In this document: in pieces, positions 35,590 to 47,140 of the stretch | Layout: every line of letters starts with the position of its first letter | How positions within the stretch are numbered: position 1 is the first letter of the stretch | NCBI GenBank assembly: GCA_963575645.1 | Contig: OY754470.1 | Coordinates: 49,073,201-49,137,200 of the forward strand | Direction of reading: 5' to 3' | DNA length: 64,000 nucleotides | Origin: Xanthostigma xanthostigma | Lineage: Eukaryota > Arthropoda > Insecta > Raphidioptera > Raphidiidae | The notes under the pieces: generated by a model | Told to the model about the DNA's origin: nothing | The model's database searches: none | The model's input: the letters and a program-made list of their open reading frames with translations, nothing else | Made by a program: the position numbers and the translations under genes

Positions 35590-36086
35590 ATGAGTATTTG
35601 GAAAGAATTCCGTGGCATAAGGATCGAAAATGAAGCAATACTGAGACTTTTTTAAACTTGCATTTAATACTAACGTTTCGATACGTTTTGTATCATCTTA
35701 ATTAAAACAAATATATTAACCTTTCTAATATTGTGTTGTGAATAATACTGTATTATTATTCACAGCACAATATTAGAAAGGTTAAAACATTTGTTTTAAT
35801 TTTGTGACAATAATTTTATATTTAAAAGAAACTAATAATTTTAAAACATTAACATTAACCAGTATCCACATTAAAAATATATTAAAAAAATAATAATTAA
35901 CAAGTTGAGTGACACCATGTTCTCAATCCATCAACAACAATATACTGATAACATGTTACAACATTTGAACACTCTGAAGATGATACAAAACGTATCGAAA
36001 CGTTAGTATTAAATGCAAGTTTGAAAAAGTCTCAGTATTGCTTCATTTTCGATCCTTATGCCACGGAATTCTTTCCAAATACTCAT
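35590..36086 (+). mobile_element. Penelope-like inverted pair
   Basis: Arms of about 110 bp at 35590-35701 and 35976-36086 are nearly perfect inverted repeats (ttggaaagaattccgtggca and its complement). A second inverted pair, 35706-35755 with 35757-35805, sits inside next to the left arm. The right arm has ctctgaagatgatacaaaac-gtatcgaaacg at 35972-36002, a motif typical of Penelope-like element ends. No reverse-transcriptase or endonuclease coding remains. Confidence 0.7.
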
Positions 36087-37529
36087 CATTAATGATTTAA
36101 ACTACACTAAATTATTAATTTAATTATTAATTTGACATGTTCAGCGTTTTTTTTTATATAAAAGAGCTTTATTGTCATTGTTATAAAAATTTACATTGAT
36201 TTTTTTACAGCTTGGCGGTTCCAGTTCTTGACTTTAACCCGCGCTCATTTTTTTTTTTGACAGTAATGGATATATATATATATGAATTTTAAATAATATT
36301 AGGCAAAAAAAAAATGTTCAGCGTTTGAAAAACTATCGATATTTATCAATATGTGGTTTGTAAATATTGACATTTCGAAACGTTATTTCAATTTCATCTA
36401 GTTTCTCCAAAAATAGAAATCTTCTTAAAATTAACTTCTAGAGTTATAGGTTATCCTCGTACTCATGCTAATTAATAAATTCGTAAAATAATTTTTTTTA
36501 TAATTCAATTTATTGAATACTTTACGGAGATTGACCTTGACAGCACAACTCGTTGCCCAAATTTTTTTATCTCTTTAAGCAGCCGAACGCATTTTCTTAA
36601 AATTTGATAGGTACACCATTTAATTTTGAAGTAGATTTTTTATTCTGGAAGATTCGGGTTAAGCCACGGTTCTACGCTTATATGACTTTTGTTGTTTAGC
36701 GTCTATAATTTGCAACATCTGTCTGTACTGAATGATTTGTTAGACAACTAAATACTTGTTGAAATTGAATTGTTTTAAATTTTGCTCCTTATTAAAAAAA
36801 GTACAGTGCGTAAATGTCAAACTAGTTCGCAATCATTACCTTTCCGCCCTAGTTGCACAATGTACATTCTCATTTGAAGGCGGTAGAAAAAAAATCCTAT
36901 CCAAACAACAACTATTGTCAAACGAAATCTTCAAACAGTCAAATCAAAACACTGATTACAGTACATTTGGTAGACCGAAGAAACAGTGGCGCTTTGCAGG
37001 TTGGCGACGGGGTTACATAGCTAGCAGGTAAACTTGATGCGCGGCTCCAATCGCTTCAATCACATAGGCGCGTCACGTCCGTACAAAACAGCGTCTCAAT
37101 GGCTTCTCCGCCCCGCGTCTCGACGCCCGACGTCTCTCACTCTCTTCACCTGTCCTTAGGGATGGTCAAATTTCTTTACAATTCATGTTATTATAAAAAA
37201 ACTGTGCTAGTTCGTGATGGAAAATATTTATTTACAATAGTGAAACGTTAACAAAACAAATAAACAAACAAACAAAAGTACTTCTCTAACATAAACAAAA
37301 CAACAAACTTTTACTAATAAAATAAAATAAGTAATAAAGAGTATAAAGTCACTATTTATGTACACAAAATATTCACTACACAGGAACACATCAACATTTA
37401 TTTAGTACACTTAGTTATTAACTCAGTTATCTATTTTATCTCAGCAGTTACCTCAGTACTGTTCACGGTACTGACTGTCAATTTATATCACAACTATTTG
37501 TCGATTGTTAACTCAATGAATCACAATGT
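36087..37529. other. Non-coding stretch with a GC-richer island
   Basis: Bases 36960-37150 are clearly richer in G+C and CpG than the flanks (ctccgccccgcgtctcgacg). A 49-codon ATG frame starts at 37099 but has no recognisable domain. An old CpG-rich promoter, an exon or a transposon fragment are all possible. Confidence 0.35.
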
Positions 37530-37565
37530 ATGACTGCCTCTATCCACTGAGCTATCGGGGTGGTA
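37530..37565 (-). tRNA. Degenerate tRNA-like 5' half
   Basis: On the minus strand the sequence reads ccccgatagctcagtggata then gaggcag, a good A box and D-arm of a tRNA. No convincing B box follows, only a weak gattcattgag. It is a pseudo-tRNA or the decayed head of another SINE, not a functional tRNA. Confidence 0.35.
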
Positions 37566-38194
37566 TATATATGCGCTGTATAGTTCTTTCTATTTCTTGC
37601 ATTCATTGTTGTCTAGCATTTGGCAACAAAGCCTCTTTACCTACGCATATTGCTTAAAGTTTGAAAATCAGGCTCTGTCTGGTCATTTATTAAATAAAAT
37701 TTTAATCTTTACTCAAGAATGAAATTGGACAGGTTCGATTGCATTACAATATTGTGACCTCATCCATACCTGTTTATCGTGTGCGGCTCACTCACCTCTT
37801 CCGTTAGCAGCCAAATCTTTGCACGCTCGTTCCCTTTCTGTTGTCTCCGTGCAAATGATTCCCCGCTCCAGGCAAACAAAAGATGCTGTCTAGCTACACT
37901 TTAAAAACGAGGAGATTTCCAAACAAGATATTATTTTCATCAACCTAAAACTTTAATAAGTTATATAAAGTTTTTTTTTTAACCGAATTAATTTAGTTTA
38001 ATAAGATTGTTGTATATATAGTCAAGTCTGTTCTATTGTAGAACATGGAATAATCTTGACTACAGTTTTCGTGTCTGATTCAATTATATTTACATAAGTA
38101 AAAAAAAAATGACTTACAAAATTTTACAAGCTTTTTATTCACTGAACGTGCCAGTAAGAATCAATTTTATCTTGTAATTCAATTTTAATAATGA
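37566..38194. other. Non-coding stretch
   Basis: No gene. A short inverted pair, tagtcaagtctgttcta / tagaacatggaataatcttgacta, lies at 38020-38063. Confidence 0.45.
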
Positions 38195-38300
38195 CAATAA
38201 TGCGTTTAACGTCCGTTTCTTGACTTTTGTCATAATAGACGCTATTCGCACCATTACTATTTTTTTTTGCCACACTTCCCGTTAATTTCTACAATTACTT
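38195..38300 (-). mobile_element. tRNA-derived SINE, copy 4 (5'-truncated)
   Basis: Only the 3' part is present, on the minus strand: aataatgcgtttaacgtccg next to the tail, then gctattcgcaccattactat and cacacttcccgtta. The promoter head is missing. Truncation at the 5' side is usual for LINE-mobilised copies. Confidence 0.8.
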
Positions 38301-38433
38301 TTCTACAATTACTATCACGTTTTATGTATATATTATAAATAATAATAATATTTTTTAAAGGATTTATTTTATTAACAAAAAATATATAGGTACTTATATT
38401 TTTTGTTAAATATATATATTTTTTGTTAATATA

Positions 38434-38504
38434 TTTGTCTGAAAAATTGGTCGATAATTTTATTTATTGAAGAGTTCTAATCAGACGTTAATCAAAGATT
38501 TGAA
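38434..38504 (+). mobile_element. Penelope-like end unit, copy c
   Basis: tgtctgaaaaattggtcgat to cagacgttaatcaaag, preceded by a palindromic AT run of ttttttgttaata blocks. No hairpin motif (ctgaaga...gaaac) remains upstream. Confidence 0.65.
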
Positions 38505-39587
38505 TAATTTTATTACTCCAAGAAAATACTATATACATAAATATATAGGTAAAGTCAGTCATTCACAAAAAGTTTACAAGAAAAATTTAAACAATATAAA
38601 ATTTACATATCAAAAAATCACTGAGTGAATATAACCAGCTATTGCTCAAAAAAAGTCTCTTGTATAATGAATATTAGGAACGTTTTTAATATCGTCCCGA
38701 ATGATGTATATTTTGCTATAGCAGTACATATGACCTCTAAAAATTTATTTTACGCTTTTAAGTGACCTTTTTTGAAGGAAGTTCATTTTTTTAAACTTTT
38801 TTTTGTTATAGAAAACAAATTTAAAGATACATGAAAAATATTGTGGGGTATCATTGAAAAGGATTTGTTATGAGGAACACAAACATTTTTTTTTTTTTGA
38901 AAAATATGTGAAAAGATGGTTTACACGCATGAAAAGCAGCTAAATTGTAGGGAGTGGGATAGAAAACTAATTATGCAATCTGATTGTAATATGAATTACA
39001 ACATAATTTATAATTTAGAGTGTAAAGTATGTATGCAGTAATATATATAATATATATACATGTTGGCATAGAAAGATGCTGGTAGTTAGGAGTGAGCCGT
39101 CTGGAAGAAACTAGGAGTGAGGTGCGAGAGTGAGGGGCTGGATAGCGCGTCCTATTCACCCTGAAGCGACGACATTCATGATTTTCAAAAGGCCATTCAA
39201 GAAAACTATACCAATCATCCATTGTGCTTGCACCCGCTTCAAGCGACCTGCATACATACAGATTAGCATTGCTCTCAGCGAAAACTTCGTCTCTCTATAC
39301 CTGCAAGGATGTGCAAACTTTCACACTAGGGATGGGTGTCGGATTGTAGATAGTAGACGCTAGGGAGTTGAGATCTTCGTGCTATGAAGGAACTCCCACC
39401 AAACGTTTTCCCTTTTCACTGCATCTTCTGCAGCTTAAGTAATTTAGAGCATTGTTTCTTCTATGATATATAGCTGGAATCTGGACCCATTTTAAGAAAG
39501 AGAGGATAAAAAACTTCAAAGTTTGTAAAAAAGGGTTAAAATTAAAAAAAAATCTACCGCTTTTTAGGTTCTGTTAGAGCCAAATGA
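38505..39587. other. Non-coding stretch with a GC-richer patch
   Basis: Bases 39060-39370 are less AT-rich and open on both strands (83 and 77 codons, overlapping), but neither frame has a recognisable domain. An aggagtgag motif occurs twice (39088 and 39112). The rest is T-rich. Confidence 0.35.
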
Positions 39588-39739
39588 CCGGGAAATACCA
39601 GCGGCAGAAATTTTTTATCAATTGCACCCTCCCCAAGCCACTCTTAAGAAAGTGGATTTATGTTCAAAATTCCACTCTCTTAGGAGTGGCTTGGGGAACG
39701 TGAAATTAGTCAAAAATTTCTGCCGCTGGTATTTCCCGG
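39588..39739. repeat. 152-bp hairpin with about 72-bp arms
   Basis: The arms ccgggaaataccagcggcag (39588) and ctgccgctggtatttcccgg (ending 39739) are perfect complements at the base. The inner segment ccaagccactcttaagaaag pairs with an equally good partner. The loop is about 9 bases. A palindromic mini-element or long small-RNA hairpin. Confidence 0.9.
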
Positions 39740-39782
39740 ATTTTTAAGAAGTTTTTTAAAGAACTCCCCTCAAACGGGGGTA

Positions 39783-39872
39783 ATTATGTCGGGGGATATT
39801 TTGTCCGTAGAATATTTAGTCAAGAGGATATTTTGTCGGGAGATATTATGTCTGAGGATATTTTGTCGGCGG
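39783..39872 (+). repeat. Minisatellite, about 16-bp units
   Basis: Five to six imperfect units of the form gatattttgtcgg (39794, 39811, 39827, 39843 and 39857 mark successive atatt starts). Units are 14-17 bp and diverged. It directly follows the hairpin. Confidence 0.75.
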
Positions 39873-39968
39873 ATCAAGACGCGCACTACTCGTGTTTGTA
39901 CCTATTGCTGGCTTAAAAATAAGTCAAAAGTTTGTTACATTACCGAAGTAATTTCATTAATATATACT

Positions 39969-40300
39969 AATATATAAAGCTGAAGAGTTTGTTTGTTTGT
40001 TTGGTTGAATGCGCTAATCTCAGAAACTGCTGGTTCGAATTGAATTTTTTTTTATTGGATACCCTATTTATCGAGGAAGGCTATAGGCTATATAATATCA
40101 CGCTACGACCAATAGGAGCGGAGCATCAATGAAAAATGTTGCAAAATGTAACTCAAAATTTATCCGTCCGACAAAAACTTTTGAACGGTAACTCCGATCA
40201 TCATAAAATTTGGACACAACATTCATTTTGGTAAAATAAATCGAATGTGCATATTCATGTCTCTTTTTTGAGCCCGGGTGAAACCGGCCGGGTCCGCTAG
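39969..40300 (+). mobile_element. Complete Helitron-like non-autonomous element
   Basis: It starts tatataaagctgaagagttt with a gttt run and cgctaatctcagaaact, contains acgctacgaccaataggagc, and ends cccgggtgaaaccggccggg, tccgctag, then T. A short hairpin (cccgg/ccggg) a few bases before a terminal ctag, with T as the next base, is the Helitron 3' signature. A canonical 5' TC is not seen, so the left edge is approximate. The 81-codon minus-strand frame is incidental. Confidence 0.65.
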
Positions 40301-41471
40301 TGTATAGTATAAATAATTTCGATAAGACACTCTCAAAAAACATTTCTTTGCTGCTTTAGGCGCTTTCTGAAGTGCTCAGGGCAAATGTACGTTGAACTAC
40401 GTGCTTCTGCTCATGTTTTGTTACAATATCTCCCATCCTTATCAATCTATAGAAACAAATTCTACACAGAAGTAGAATCTTATTCACGCCGTACTACTTA
40501 AACTTAAATTGGACTGAACGTGTAAGATAATCGTGTTAAACTATAGAAATGAGAAATTGATTTTTAAATTTACTTAAAATTATAAACATACTTGAAAAAC
40601 ACTTCATTGAATTTGCATATTTTGATCAATTCATAGACTGGAAATTCCAATATCTCCTCGTGAAAATTAAATAAAACTAACAATCACGTGAAATGAACGT
40701 AAAGTATTACACATTATGTACATTGTCATTCAGAATGATAGAATCACGTTTTACAAAGAAATACGTTCAATTTTTTTAATAATGAATTTCAATTTGATTA
40801 AAACCTACAACCAAGGGCGAGCGCAGAATTTTGTTCAGGGGAATCTAGCCAAAAATCTCGTGTGCAGAGGTCTTTATTTGATTATTTTTCATATTGCACG
40901 CCGGTTTTGTATTTTTGACAACGTTATAAAGTTTTAAATAACTTTAAACTCTTGCTTCTGTAACAAATCTTTCATTATTAGTTTAAGTTCCGTTATTAAG
41001 GTAACAAAAATATAAACACAACCCTCTTTTTCTTGGCTTGGCCGTAGTCGATTAAAAGAGACCATCGATTGCCTTCAGTAAAGTCGACGAAATTTAATAC
41101 ACAGGAAAATGTTGGTTTGTTGTATGTGAGTTAAATGTTTACATAATTTACAGTGTTAAATATTCTTAAGTACTTATTACATACATAAGTACGTAACATA
41201 CACGCATTCATATACATAAATAAATACATTCACACGCATAACTGAATGTACACGATGTCTCTAAATTTTGCACTAAATCCACAGACGCTATTTTGTAATA
41301 ATTGGACTATATTTTCAGGTAATTTAGCATATTTGTTGATCTTCAACAAACAAACATTTTAAATGTAATGTTTTTATAGAATTATATTGCTAAAATTTTC
41401 AGATAGTTTTAGTGTTTCATGTAAAAAAAATTAGCTGAATGGATTTTGATTATTGTCCGTTTATTGTGTTT
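40301..41471. other. Non-coding stretch
   Basis: No gene. At 41302-41322 an acceptor/donor-like attttcaggtaatt occurs but its pyrimidine tract is weak. At 40812 gggcgagcgcagaattttgt resembles a transposon terminus without a partner. Confidence 0.4.
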
Positions 41472-42171
41472 AAGGGGGGCACCTAGTGTAACAGCTCAAA
41501 AAAAGTGCTTATTTCAAACATTTTATTTTTTGAGTAAGTATATTTTTATGATATTATAATGAATTAGGCCTTATAGATCATCTCTTAAAGTTATTAAAAA
41601 AATTTGTATTATTTTTTCGGTACAAAATGGCGGCGTTGCAGTTGCGATATCCAATTTGTGGGCGTAATTACAGCCCTTAGAATAAACCTGGAACATCCAT
41701 TCAAAAAATTTCTTGTTAATAACATTCATAATTTGTAATTAAATCTATAAAATATATAAAAAATTGAAAAAAAGTTTTTAATTTGAAGTTTGAATTTTTT
41801 GTTTGATTTTTCGCATAAAATGTTGACCTATAAACATTTACAAATAAAATTTAGAACAATAATTTACCAAACAAGTAGGTTCAACTACGAATATAAAGTT
41901 GTTTTTTATATTTGATAAAAATTTCAGCCCAATATCTTTCATATTTTTTGAGATATTACGCCCACAAACTTTGAAACAGTTTGTTTAGAAAAAAAACTCG
42001 TTTAAAAAAAATCGAGTTTTATAGTGAAACAACAATTATCTTAACTATTACCGTAACGAATATCGTTTTGAAATTTTGTAGGCATATTCTACATAATATG
42101 TCGATCATTTTTAAGCAAAAAAAAAAACTAATAATAAATATTTTTGAGTTGTTACATTAGCTGCCCCCCTT
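41472..42171. mobile_element. 700-bp TIR element, aaggggggcacctagtgtaa ends
   Basis: The left end aaggggggcacctagtgtaa-cagctcaaaaa and right end tttttgagttgttacattag-ctgcccccctt are inverted over about 31 bp with three to four differences. The interior has a second loose inverted pair, tttgtgggcgtaat (41657) against attacgcccacaaa (41955). No coding. Superfamily not determined. Confidence 0.82.
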
Positions 42172-42769
42172 GCAATTTTTCACTAACATATCTTACTGTG
42201 TCTCGTTTTTTAGGCTCTGTAATAGATTGACTTTTTATTATTATTATTATTAGCAGTCAAGATTACATAGACATAGATTTAAAAAAAAAACAATCAAAGT
42301 TATTGTGAAGATATACTCAAGCACAAACATCCAGCAGAAAACCACACTTCTTTACGTATTTGAGGTTGATATAACTAGAACATGACTTTATCTCGGACTT
42401 GGTTTTTCTGACGGAACACGAAAGTAAAAATATGGTTGAATGAAACATCCGGTAGAATTGCTTTAGTAAACGTGTTGTTATATAAGAATTTACAGGCTTC
42501 GTCCATTATATAACGACACTCCGACGTTGACGACGTCTCATATCATAAGCGTCGGCCGTGTGAAACATCTGCATATTTTCTCACCAAGAATGGAGTCGAT
42601 GTCGCGTGATGGCCAATTCTTTGTGACCTTTTTCTTGTAGGTATATACACACAAGTAGTATATGGTAATGCTTTTAGGCTACGGCTACACTGTATGACTT
42701 GAGAAAAAAATACAGACATGTTAAAAATTCATCTTTTTCTAAGGCCACCAGCTACCAGATTTATCTGGA
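42172..42769. other. Non-coding stretch
   Basis: A TTA microsatellite at 42236-42253; otherwise no gene or recognised element. Confidence 0.45.
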
Positions 42770-42777
42770 TCCATTAT

Positions 42778-43112
42778 TAGAGCTGTAACAAACCGTATGT
42801 ATTCGGTACTGAGTTACGGGTACATCGTCTGACTCGATGTAACGAATCGTTACTTTATTTCGTTACTCGAATTTGTCGTATCCATGTCAGTTCGACTCGT
42901 TTGATGCGGTTATACGTTATACGAACGAAGTCATACCGTATCACGTATGCGACGCGCCTCTATGCGATGGTATATACTTGATGCTGTTAGTACACGATTG
43001 TATGTCGTATGAAAAGTAACGAGTAACGTAACGATGCGAAAGTAACGGGTACTGGTTCTTTAAGTAACGAATACATACGGGTACACAATTTCTCGTTACT
43101 TTTACAGCTCTA
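42778..43112. mobile_element. hAT-like MITE with tagagctgtaa terminus
   Basis: The inverted ends tagagctgtaac and gttacttttacagctcta (approximate) are followed by subterminal gtatgtattcg and taacg motifs in both orientations. Flanking octamers tccattat (42770-42777) and ttcattat (43113-43120) match at 7 of 8, a hAT-type duplication. Many gtaacg/cgttac repeats fill the 335-bp interior, also typical of hAT subterminal regions. Confidence 0.82.
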
Positions 43113-43425
43113 TTCATTATTAAATCATATTTTTGGTTTCTTGATATTTAGTGAGTTGAAAATGTATTTAATATAAAATTTACCAGTTCTCAGAATAAAA
43201 CCTGAGAAAACAAAACGAATATAACTCGCAGACTAAATAGGATCTTTATTTAATGTATGCCTAAAGCAAGGATTACTGTTTAATTGAAGAACCCAGTACT
43301 GTAGTGGGATTTATCAGATTATTTACAAAAATGAATTGGCTTTTTGACACGCTCTTTTTAAACTCTGTGTTGTAAGTAAAATATTTGCTACTTGACTTTC
43401 ACCTTTTTCCAAATGCCCAATTAAC

Positions 43426-43740
43426 GAAATAATCTAAAAAATATAAAAATTAAATTATTAGTATATCAATTTAATTTCTAATAGAATTAAGTTTGAATTT
43501 AATTATCGAAATATTTCGATGATTAAATTCGAACTTCATTTTATTAGAAAATAAGTTGACATTCTAATTAATTTTTATATTTTTTAGATTATTTCTGAAA
43601 AAGATCCAAATCCGGATCCAAACGTTAGCTATTGAAATATTTAATTATAATTTTATTATTTTTGTTAATATATAGTCTGAAAAATTTGGCCCATAATTTT
43701 ATGTATTTGAGTTCTACTCAGACGTTAATCAAAGATAAGA
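43426..43740 (+). mobile_element. Penelope-like end unit d with palindrome
   Basis: A palindrome at 43426-43595 (arms aataatctaaaaaatataaa and complement, centre cgaaatatttcg) runs into tttctgaaaaagatccaaat-ccggatccaaacgtta, then tagtctgaaaaatttggccc and cagacgttaatcaaag. This is the same order as at 52.2 and 61.4 kb: palindrome, ctga...aacg motif, spacer, end unit. Two positions in the motif (ctgaaaa, ccaaac) are mutated relative to the others. Confidence 0.65.
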
Positions 43741-43754
43741 ATATGTATCTCCGA

Positions 43755-44130
43755 AACTAAAAGAGATACAAGGTTGCGGATGGTCGGAATCGATTCAGAA
43801 TGACTTTTTCTATAAGTATGTGTAATATCAAGCGAATTTATTTTTCAAAAACTTCTCAATTTTGTAAGAAGGGTCCGCCCTTCTTACTTTTTCCATTTTT
43901 AAAAAAAACTAATAAATCTATGAGCTTCTGTTTACAAACGACTTATAACTGAGGTTATTTTTATAGACAAAATTGCGCTGAATCGATTCCGACCACTCCC
44001 ACCTCTGTATCATGTTACCATGTTTTTAATTTTTTCTTAAATAAAATAAACAAACGCTCATATCTCTGAAAGTAAAGGTGATACAGTGTTGCGGATGGTC
44101 GGAATCGATTCAGCTTGAATTCTTCTACAA
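43755..44130. repeat. Repeat with gttgcggatggtcggaatcg, three blocks
   Basis: The block occurs directly at 43772 and 44092 and inverted at 43979-44012 (aatcgattccgaccactccc). The 55.87-kb copy reads gttgcggatggccagaatcg. Around 43866-43890 a small hairpin, gtaagaaggg-tccg-cccttcttac, is perfect. Confidence 0.6.
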
Positions 44131-44189
44131 GTCCGAGTAATATGAAGCTGGCCAAAAATTTTATTATTTTTGTCAATAGGTAGGTATAT

Positions 44190-44252
44190 AGTCTGAAAAA
44201 ATTGGTCGATAATTTTATTTATTTGAGTTCTATTCAGACGTTAATCAAAGAT
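44190..44252 (+). mobile_element. Penelope-like end unit, copy e
   Basis: tagtctgaaaaaattggtcg to cagacgttaatcaaag. Like copy d it has tatttgagttct instead of attgaagagttct, so d and e form a subfamily about 500 bp apart. Confidence 0.65.
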
Positions 44253-45092
44253 AAAAATATGTATTATTAGATTTTTTTATTACATGGTGCAAAATACCCT
44301 ATTTTTGTATAGATCAGCCGATTTTGTAAGCTCAACCTTACAGGTGTGTCCGTGAGGTTCTGTCTTTCATGTCTACTTCATGAATATGAATGGGGGACGT
44401 AAGAGAGTATGTGTCCTGGTTCTTGTGTGATTACGGTTGCTACAGAATTATTTGTCAGTCATTTAGATTATTTTTGTGTTTTATTTACTTATTCACAACT
44501 TTTTATGGCACACTTAGCAAGTCGTATAAAAGTTTTATATTAAAATTTTTTTAAAGGTGTAACACAAGTTAAACGATAATTTTGTTTTTCCTGACTCGAA
44601 GAATAATGATAACTATATAACGTTTTTTTTGTTTCTCATTGTTTTGTTACGCGCTTAAATATTTTTGAAGTTAAAGTTCTTTTGGCATTGAAGGGTATGA
44701 TTCAGTCTTGAGATTGAAAATGTGTCGTAATTTACGTATACCGGGTGTAGAACATCAATCTAAGAATTGGCGTCCTAGGAACCAGATCTTGTACCATTCG
44801 GTTTGTGTATACCGGCTATTAGATTCCCTAATAATAATGATAATAATAATAATAATTATCATAATAATTCTTTATTTTAAATTCCAAGGAACATAATAGC
44901 GTCAGTGTAGAGATAAAATTACTATGAGAAAAAATCATGTAAATTATAAAAACACTTTTGAATTAAATAATGCCTCAAGGACACTTTAAATTCCCCAGAG
45001 GATATGATATTTTTTAATGAGCATGGCAATCTGTTGTAGATTTTAGTAGCCATACAGCTGATGGGCATCTATAATTTACAATCTAACAGCAA
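44253..45092. other. Non-coding stretch with an AAT microsatellite
   Basis: An (AAT)n-type run at 44829-44862 creates a poly-isoleucine segment in a spurious 62-codon frame. The preceding 44700-44828 may be the 3' end of a SINE or LINE, since such elements here end in ATT runs, but I cannot identify it. Confidence 0.4.
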
Positions 45093-45170
45093 ACTAAGGT
45101 GGTTTCGGTGTCGAATACTTGCCTCGTAACCTAAAGGTCGTATGTTCGATTCCGGTAATCGCTGCCATTG
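45093..45170 (+). tRNA. tRNA-like pseudogene or SINE head
   Basis: ggtggtttcggtgtcgaata, cttgcctcgtaac and ggtcgtatgttcgattccgg follow the layout of a tRNA, with a good B box (gttcgattcc, 45144-45153). The acceptor and T stems pair poorly. It lies about 25 bp before E1 copy 4 with no SINE body in between, so it is probably a decayed tRNA-derived head. Confidence 0.45.
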
Positions 45171-45195
45171 ATTTGATCTATTATTGTTTCGGAAA

Positions 45196-45862
45196 TTTTT
45201 GACGTGATAACGTCTTATAAATTGATGAATCACCAATCTTATAAATTGATAAAACACCGACTGCATGTACGAAAAAGTGTAACGTAACGTTCCTAACGTT
45301 CCTAACGCGTAACGCGTAACGTTACGCCTGACCCTGTGCGTGCTTTTTGCTAATTTCTCGCTCAATTTAAATCAGATCGGTTTGAAACCAGTCTTAAACG
45401 AAAGAGGAGAACATTTTACATAGATTTCGTATAACAGAATTTGCCTAAACAGTTTTTTTATACAAATTTATATAGAAAAATAGCTGTATAAATGCAATGT
45501 TGTCTAATGCATGGCGCGACGCGGTCGGTTGTCTTTGTTTGCCGTACATGGAAATTAGAAGCAAACGTATGTCTTGTCTTAACATGAAAACGGCTGCATT
45601 TCTAATGTTTAATTCAATTTTTTGACATTAGTATATTGTGAAATGCAACGCCTTCTAAGTTAAGTATTGGAATAACTAATTATTATTAGAACATAATACT
45701 CTGTAAGTTGCAAACGTCACTTTTGACATTTCTTATCATTCCGACACCAAGGATAAGCGGATTGAAACCAAATTTTGGGAGGTTTAGGTTATGTATTACG
45801 GAATACGTTATCACGTAAAACTATCGTCCGTAAACCGACTTTACAGACAACCAATTTTTTTT
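45196..45862 (+). mobile_element. Dispersed element E1, copy 4
   Basis: A complete E1 (667 bp) that keeps the internal segment of about 82 bp at 45498-45580 (tgttgtctaatgcatggcgc to gtatgtcttgtctt), otherwise seen only in copy 1. The minisatellite is 46 nt. Deletion of this segment in copies 2 and 3 joins atgcaa to catgaaa. Confidence 0.88.
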
Positions 45863-45967
45863 GAATTTCTAATATAGCTGTGTACGCAGTTGAAAATTAA
45901 ATTAAATAATTGTATTATTAATTTGTAGAAAACTAAACATTTATCTTGGTTATAAAATAGAAAATAC

Positions 45968-46434
45968 AGTGTAAACTCTATATAGCGACACTCAAGAGAC
46001 TGTGCACTTTGTGGCGTTATTGAGAGTTATCGTTAAACGGAGCGAAGAATATTGTGCGTATTAATAAAACTTTTTCGTCAATACACAAAGCTTTTCTTTT
46101 GCTCGTCATGTTTACAGTTTGCAAGTTAGTGGGCAACTAAGAATATGATAACTTATCGATAAGCAGCTGAGCTAAACATATAAAATACAAACAAAAAAAC
46201 GAATTTCTTAGAATCTTTGGTACGCATGATGCCGACAACGAAGCAACAAAATAGTAAACACGTACTGTTTATTGCTTAATGATGACGTTTTGTTGTCGTT
46301 ATTTAGAGTGGGTATATCGTTATTTAGAGTGTATCATTGTATGACCAACAAGGTAAACCAACTAGAGTTAACTTATTTCGACGTTTTTAGGAGTTTGTCG
46401 TTATATCGAGTGACGTTAAATGGAGTTTATACTG
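45968..46434. mobile_element. TA-flanked pogo/Tc1-like MITE
   Basis: The ends cagtgtaaactctatatagc and the complement cagtataaactccatttaac differ at a few positions. TA lies outside both (45966-45967 and 46435-46436). Subterminal cgttatttagagt is directly repeated near 46299 and 46318. There is no transposase. Confidence 0.85.
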
Positions 46435-46436
46435 TA

Positions 46437-47138
46437 GTATTTGTCCAAAACGGTGAGCCCCTGATGTCGAATTCGGATGAACGTTACTATTTTCAACTTT
46501 CTTCTTGATTTAGTTAGCTCTGCCCGGACGAAACCAGACAGCAGATAGTTGTAAATAAATTTATAGACTGTTTGTAGACGAAGCAGCTCATAGAAAATTG
46601 ACGATATGTATACCTTATGAATTTTATTATAAACGATTTTAAAATTGTACAATTTTTTGATAAAATTTATTATGTGCAGTTTGTCTTCAACTGTGTTTTA
46701 GAAAGAAATAAAGAACAAATGAGCTAGAACTTGAGTAATAAAGTAAAGATAATGAAATAAGTTTTGGAAGAGAAACTAGATTTGCAAACTTAAATTCAAA
46801 ATAATAAACTTCATTTTAATTTTAACATTTTACATAATTCCACCGGTGAAGGTACATAAATATTCAAATTTTTCCTTGCATAGAAAACTAACTACCGTAA
46901 AACAAATTTGCATATTTCTCGCACGCAGAAAATTGTATTCTTGCTTTTTTGTTTGTTGTGAAAAATATTTATGCATACGTTATCTCTTCAAAATAATCAT
47001 AAAGACTAGTGGACCCCGTGCAAGATTAATTTTATTATATAAAGTAAAAAAAAAATAAAACGACGGTGTTTTGGTGGATAATTTTTTTTTTGTTAACTTT
47101 TGAGGGTCTTTCAGATTTTTTATTTTTTTTTTATTCAG
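46437..47138. other. Non-coding stretch
   Basis: No gene or recognised repeat; short frames on both strands lack signatures. Confidence 0.5.
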
Positions 47139-47140
47139 TA

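Noticed and set aside
38971-39363. Overlapping 83- and 77-codon frames
   Set aside because: No domain, no start context, opposite strands overlap.
44708-44896. 62-codon frame with a poly-isoleucine tract
   Set aside because: The tract is an AAT-type microsatellite.
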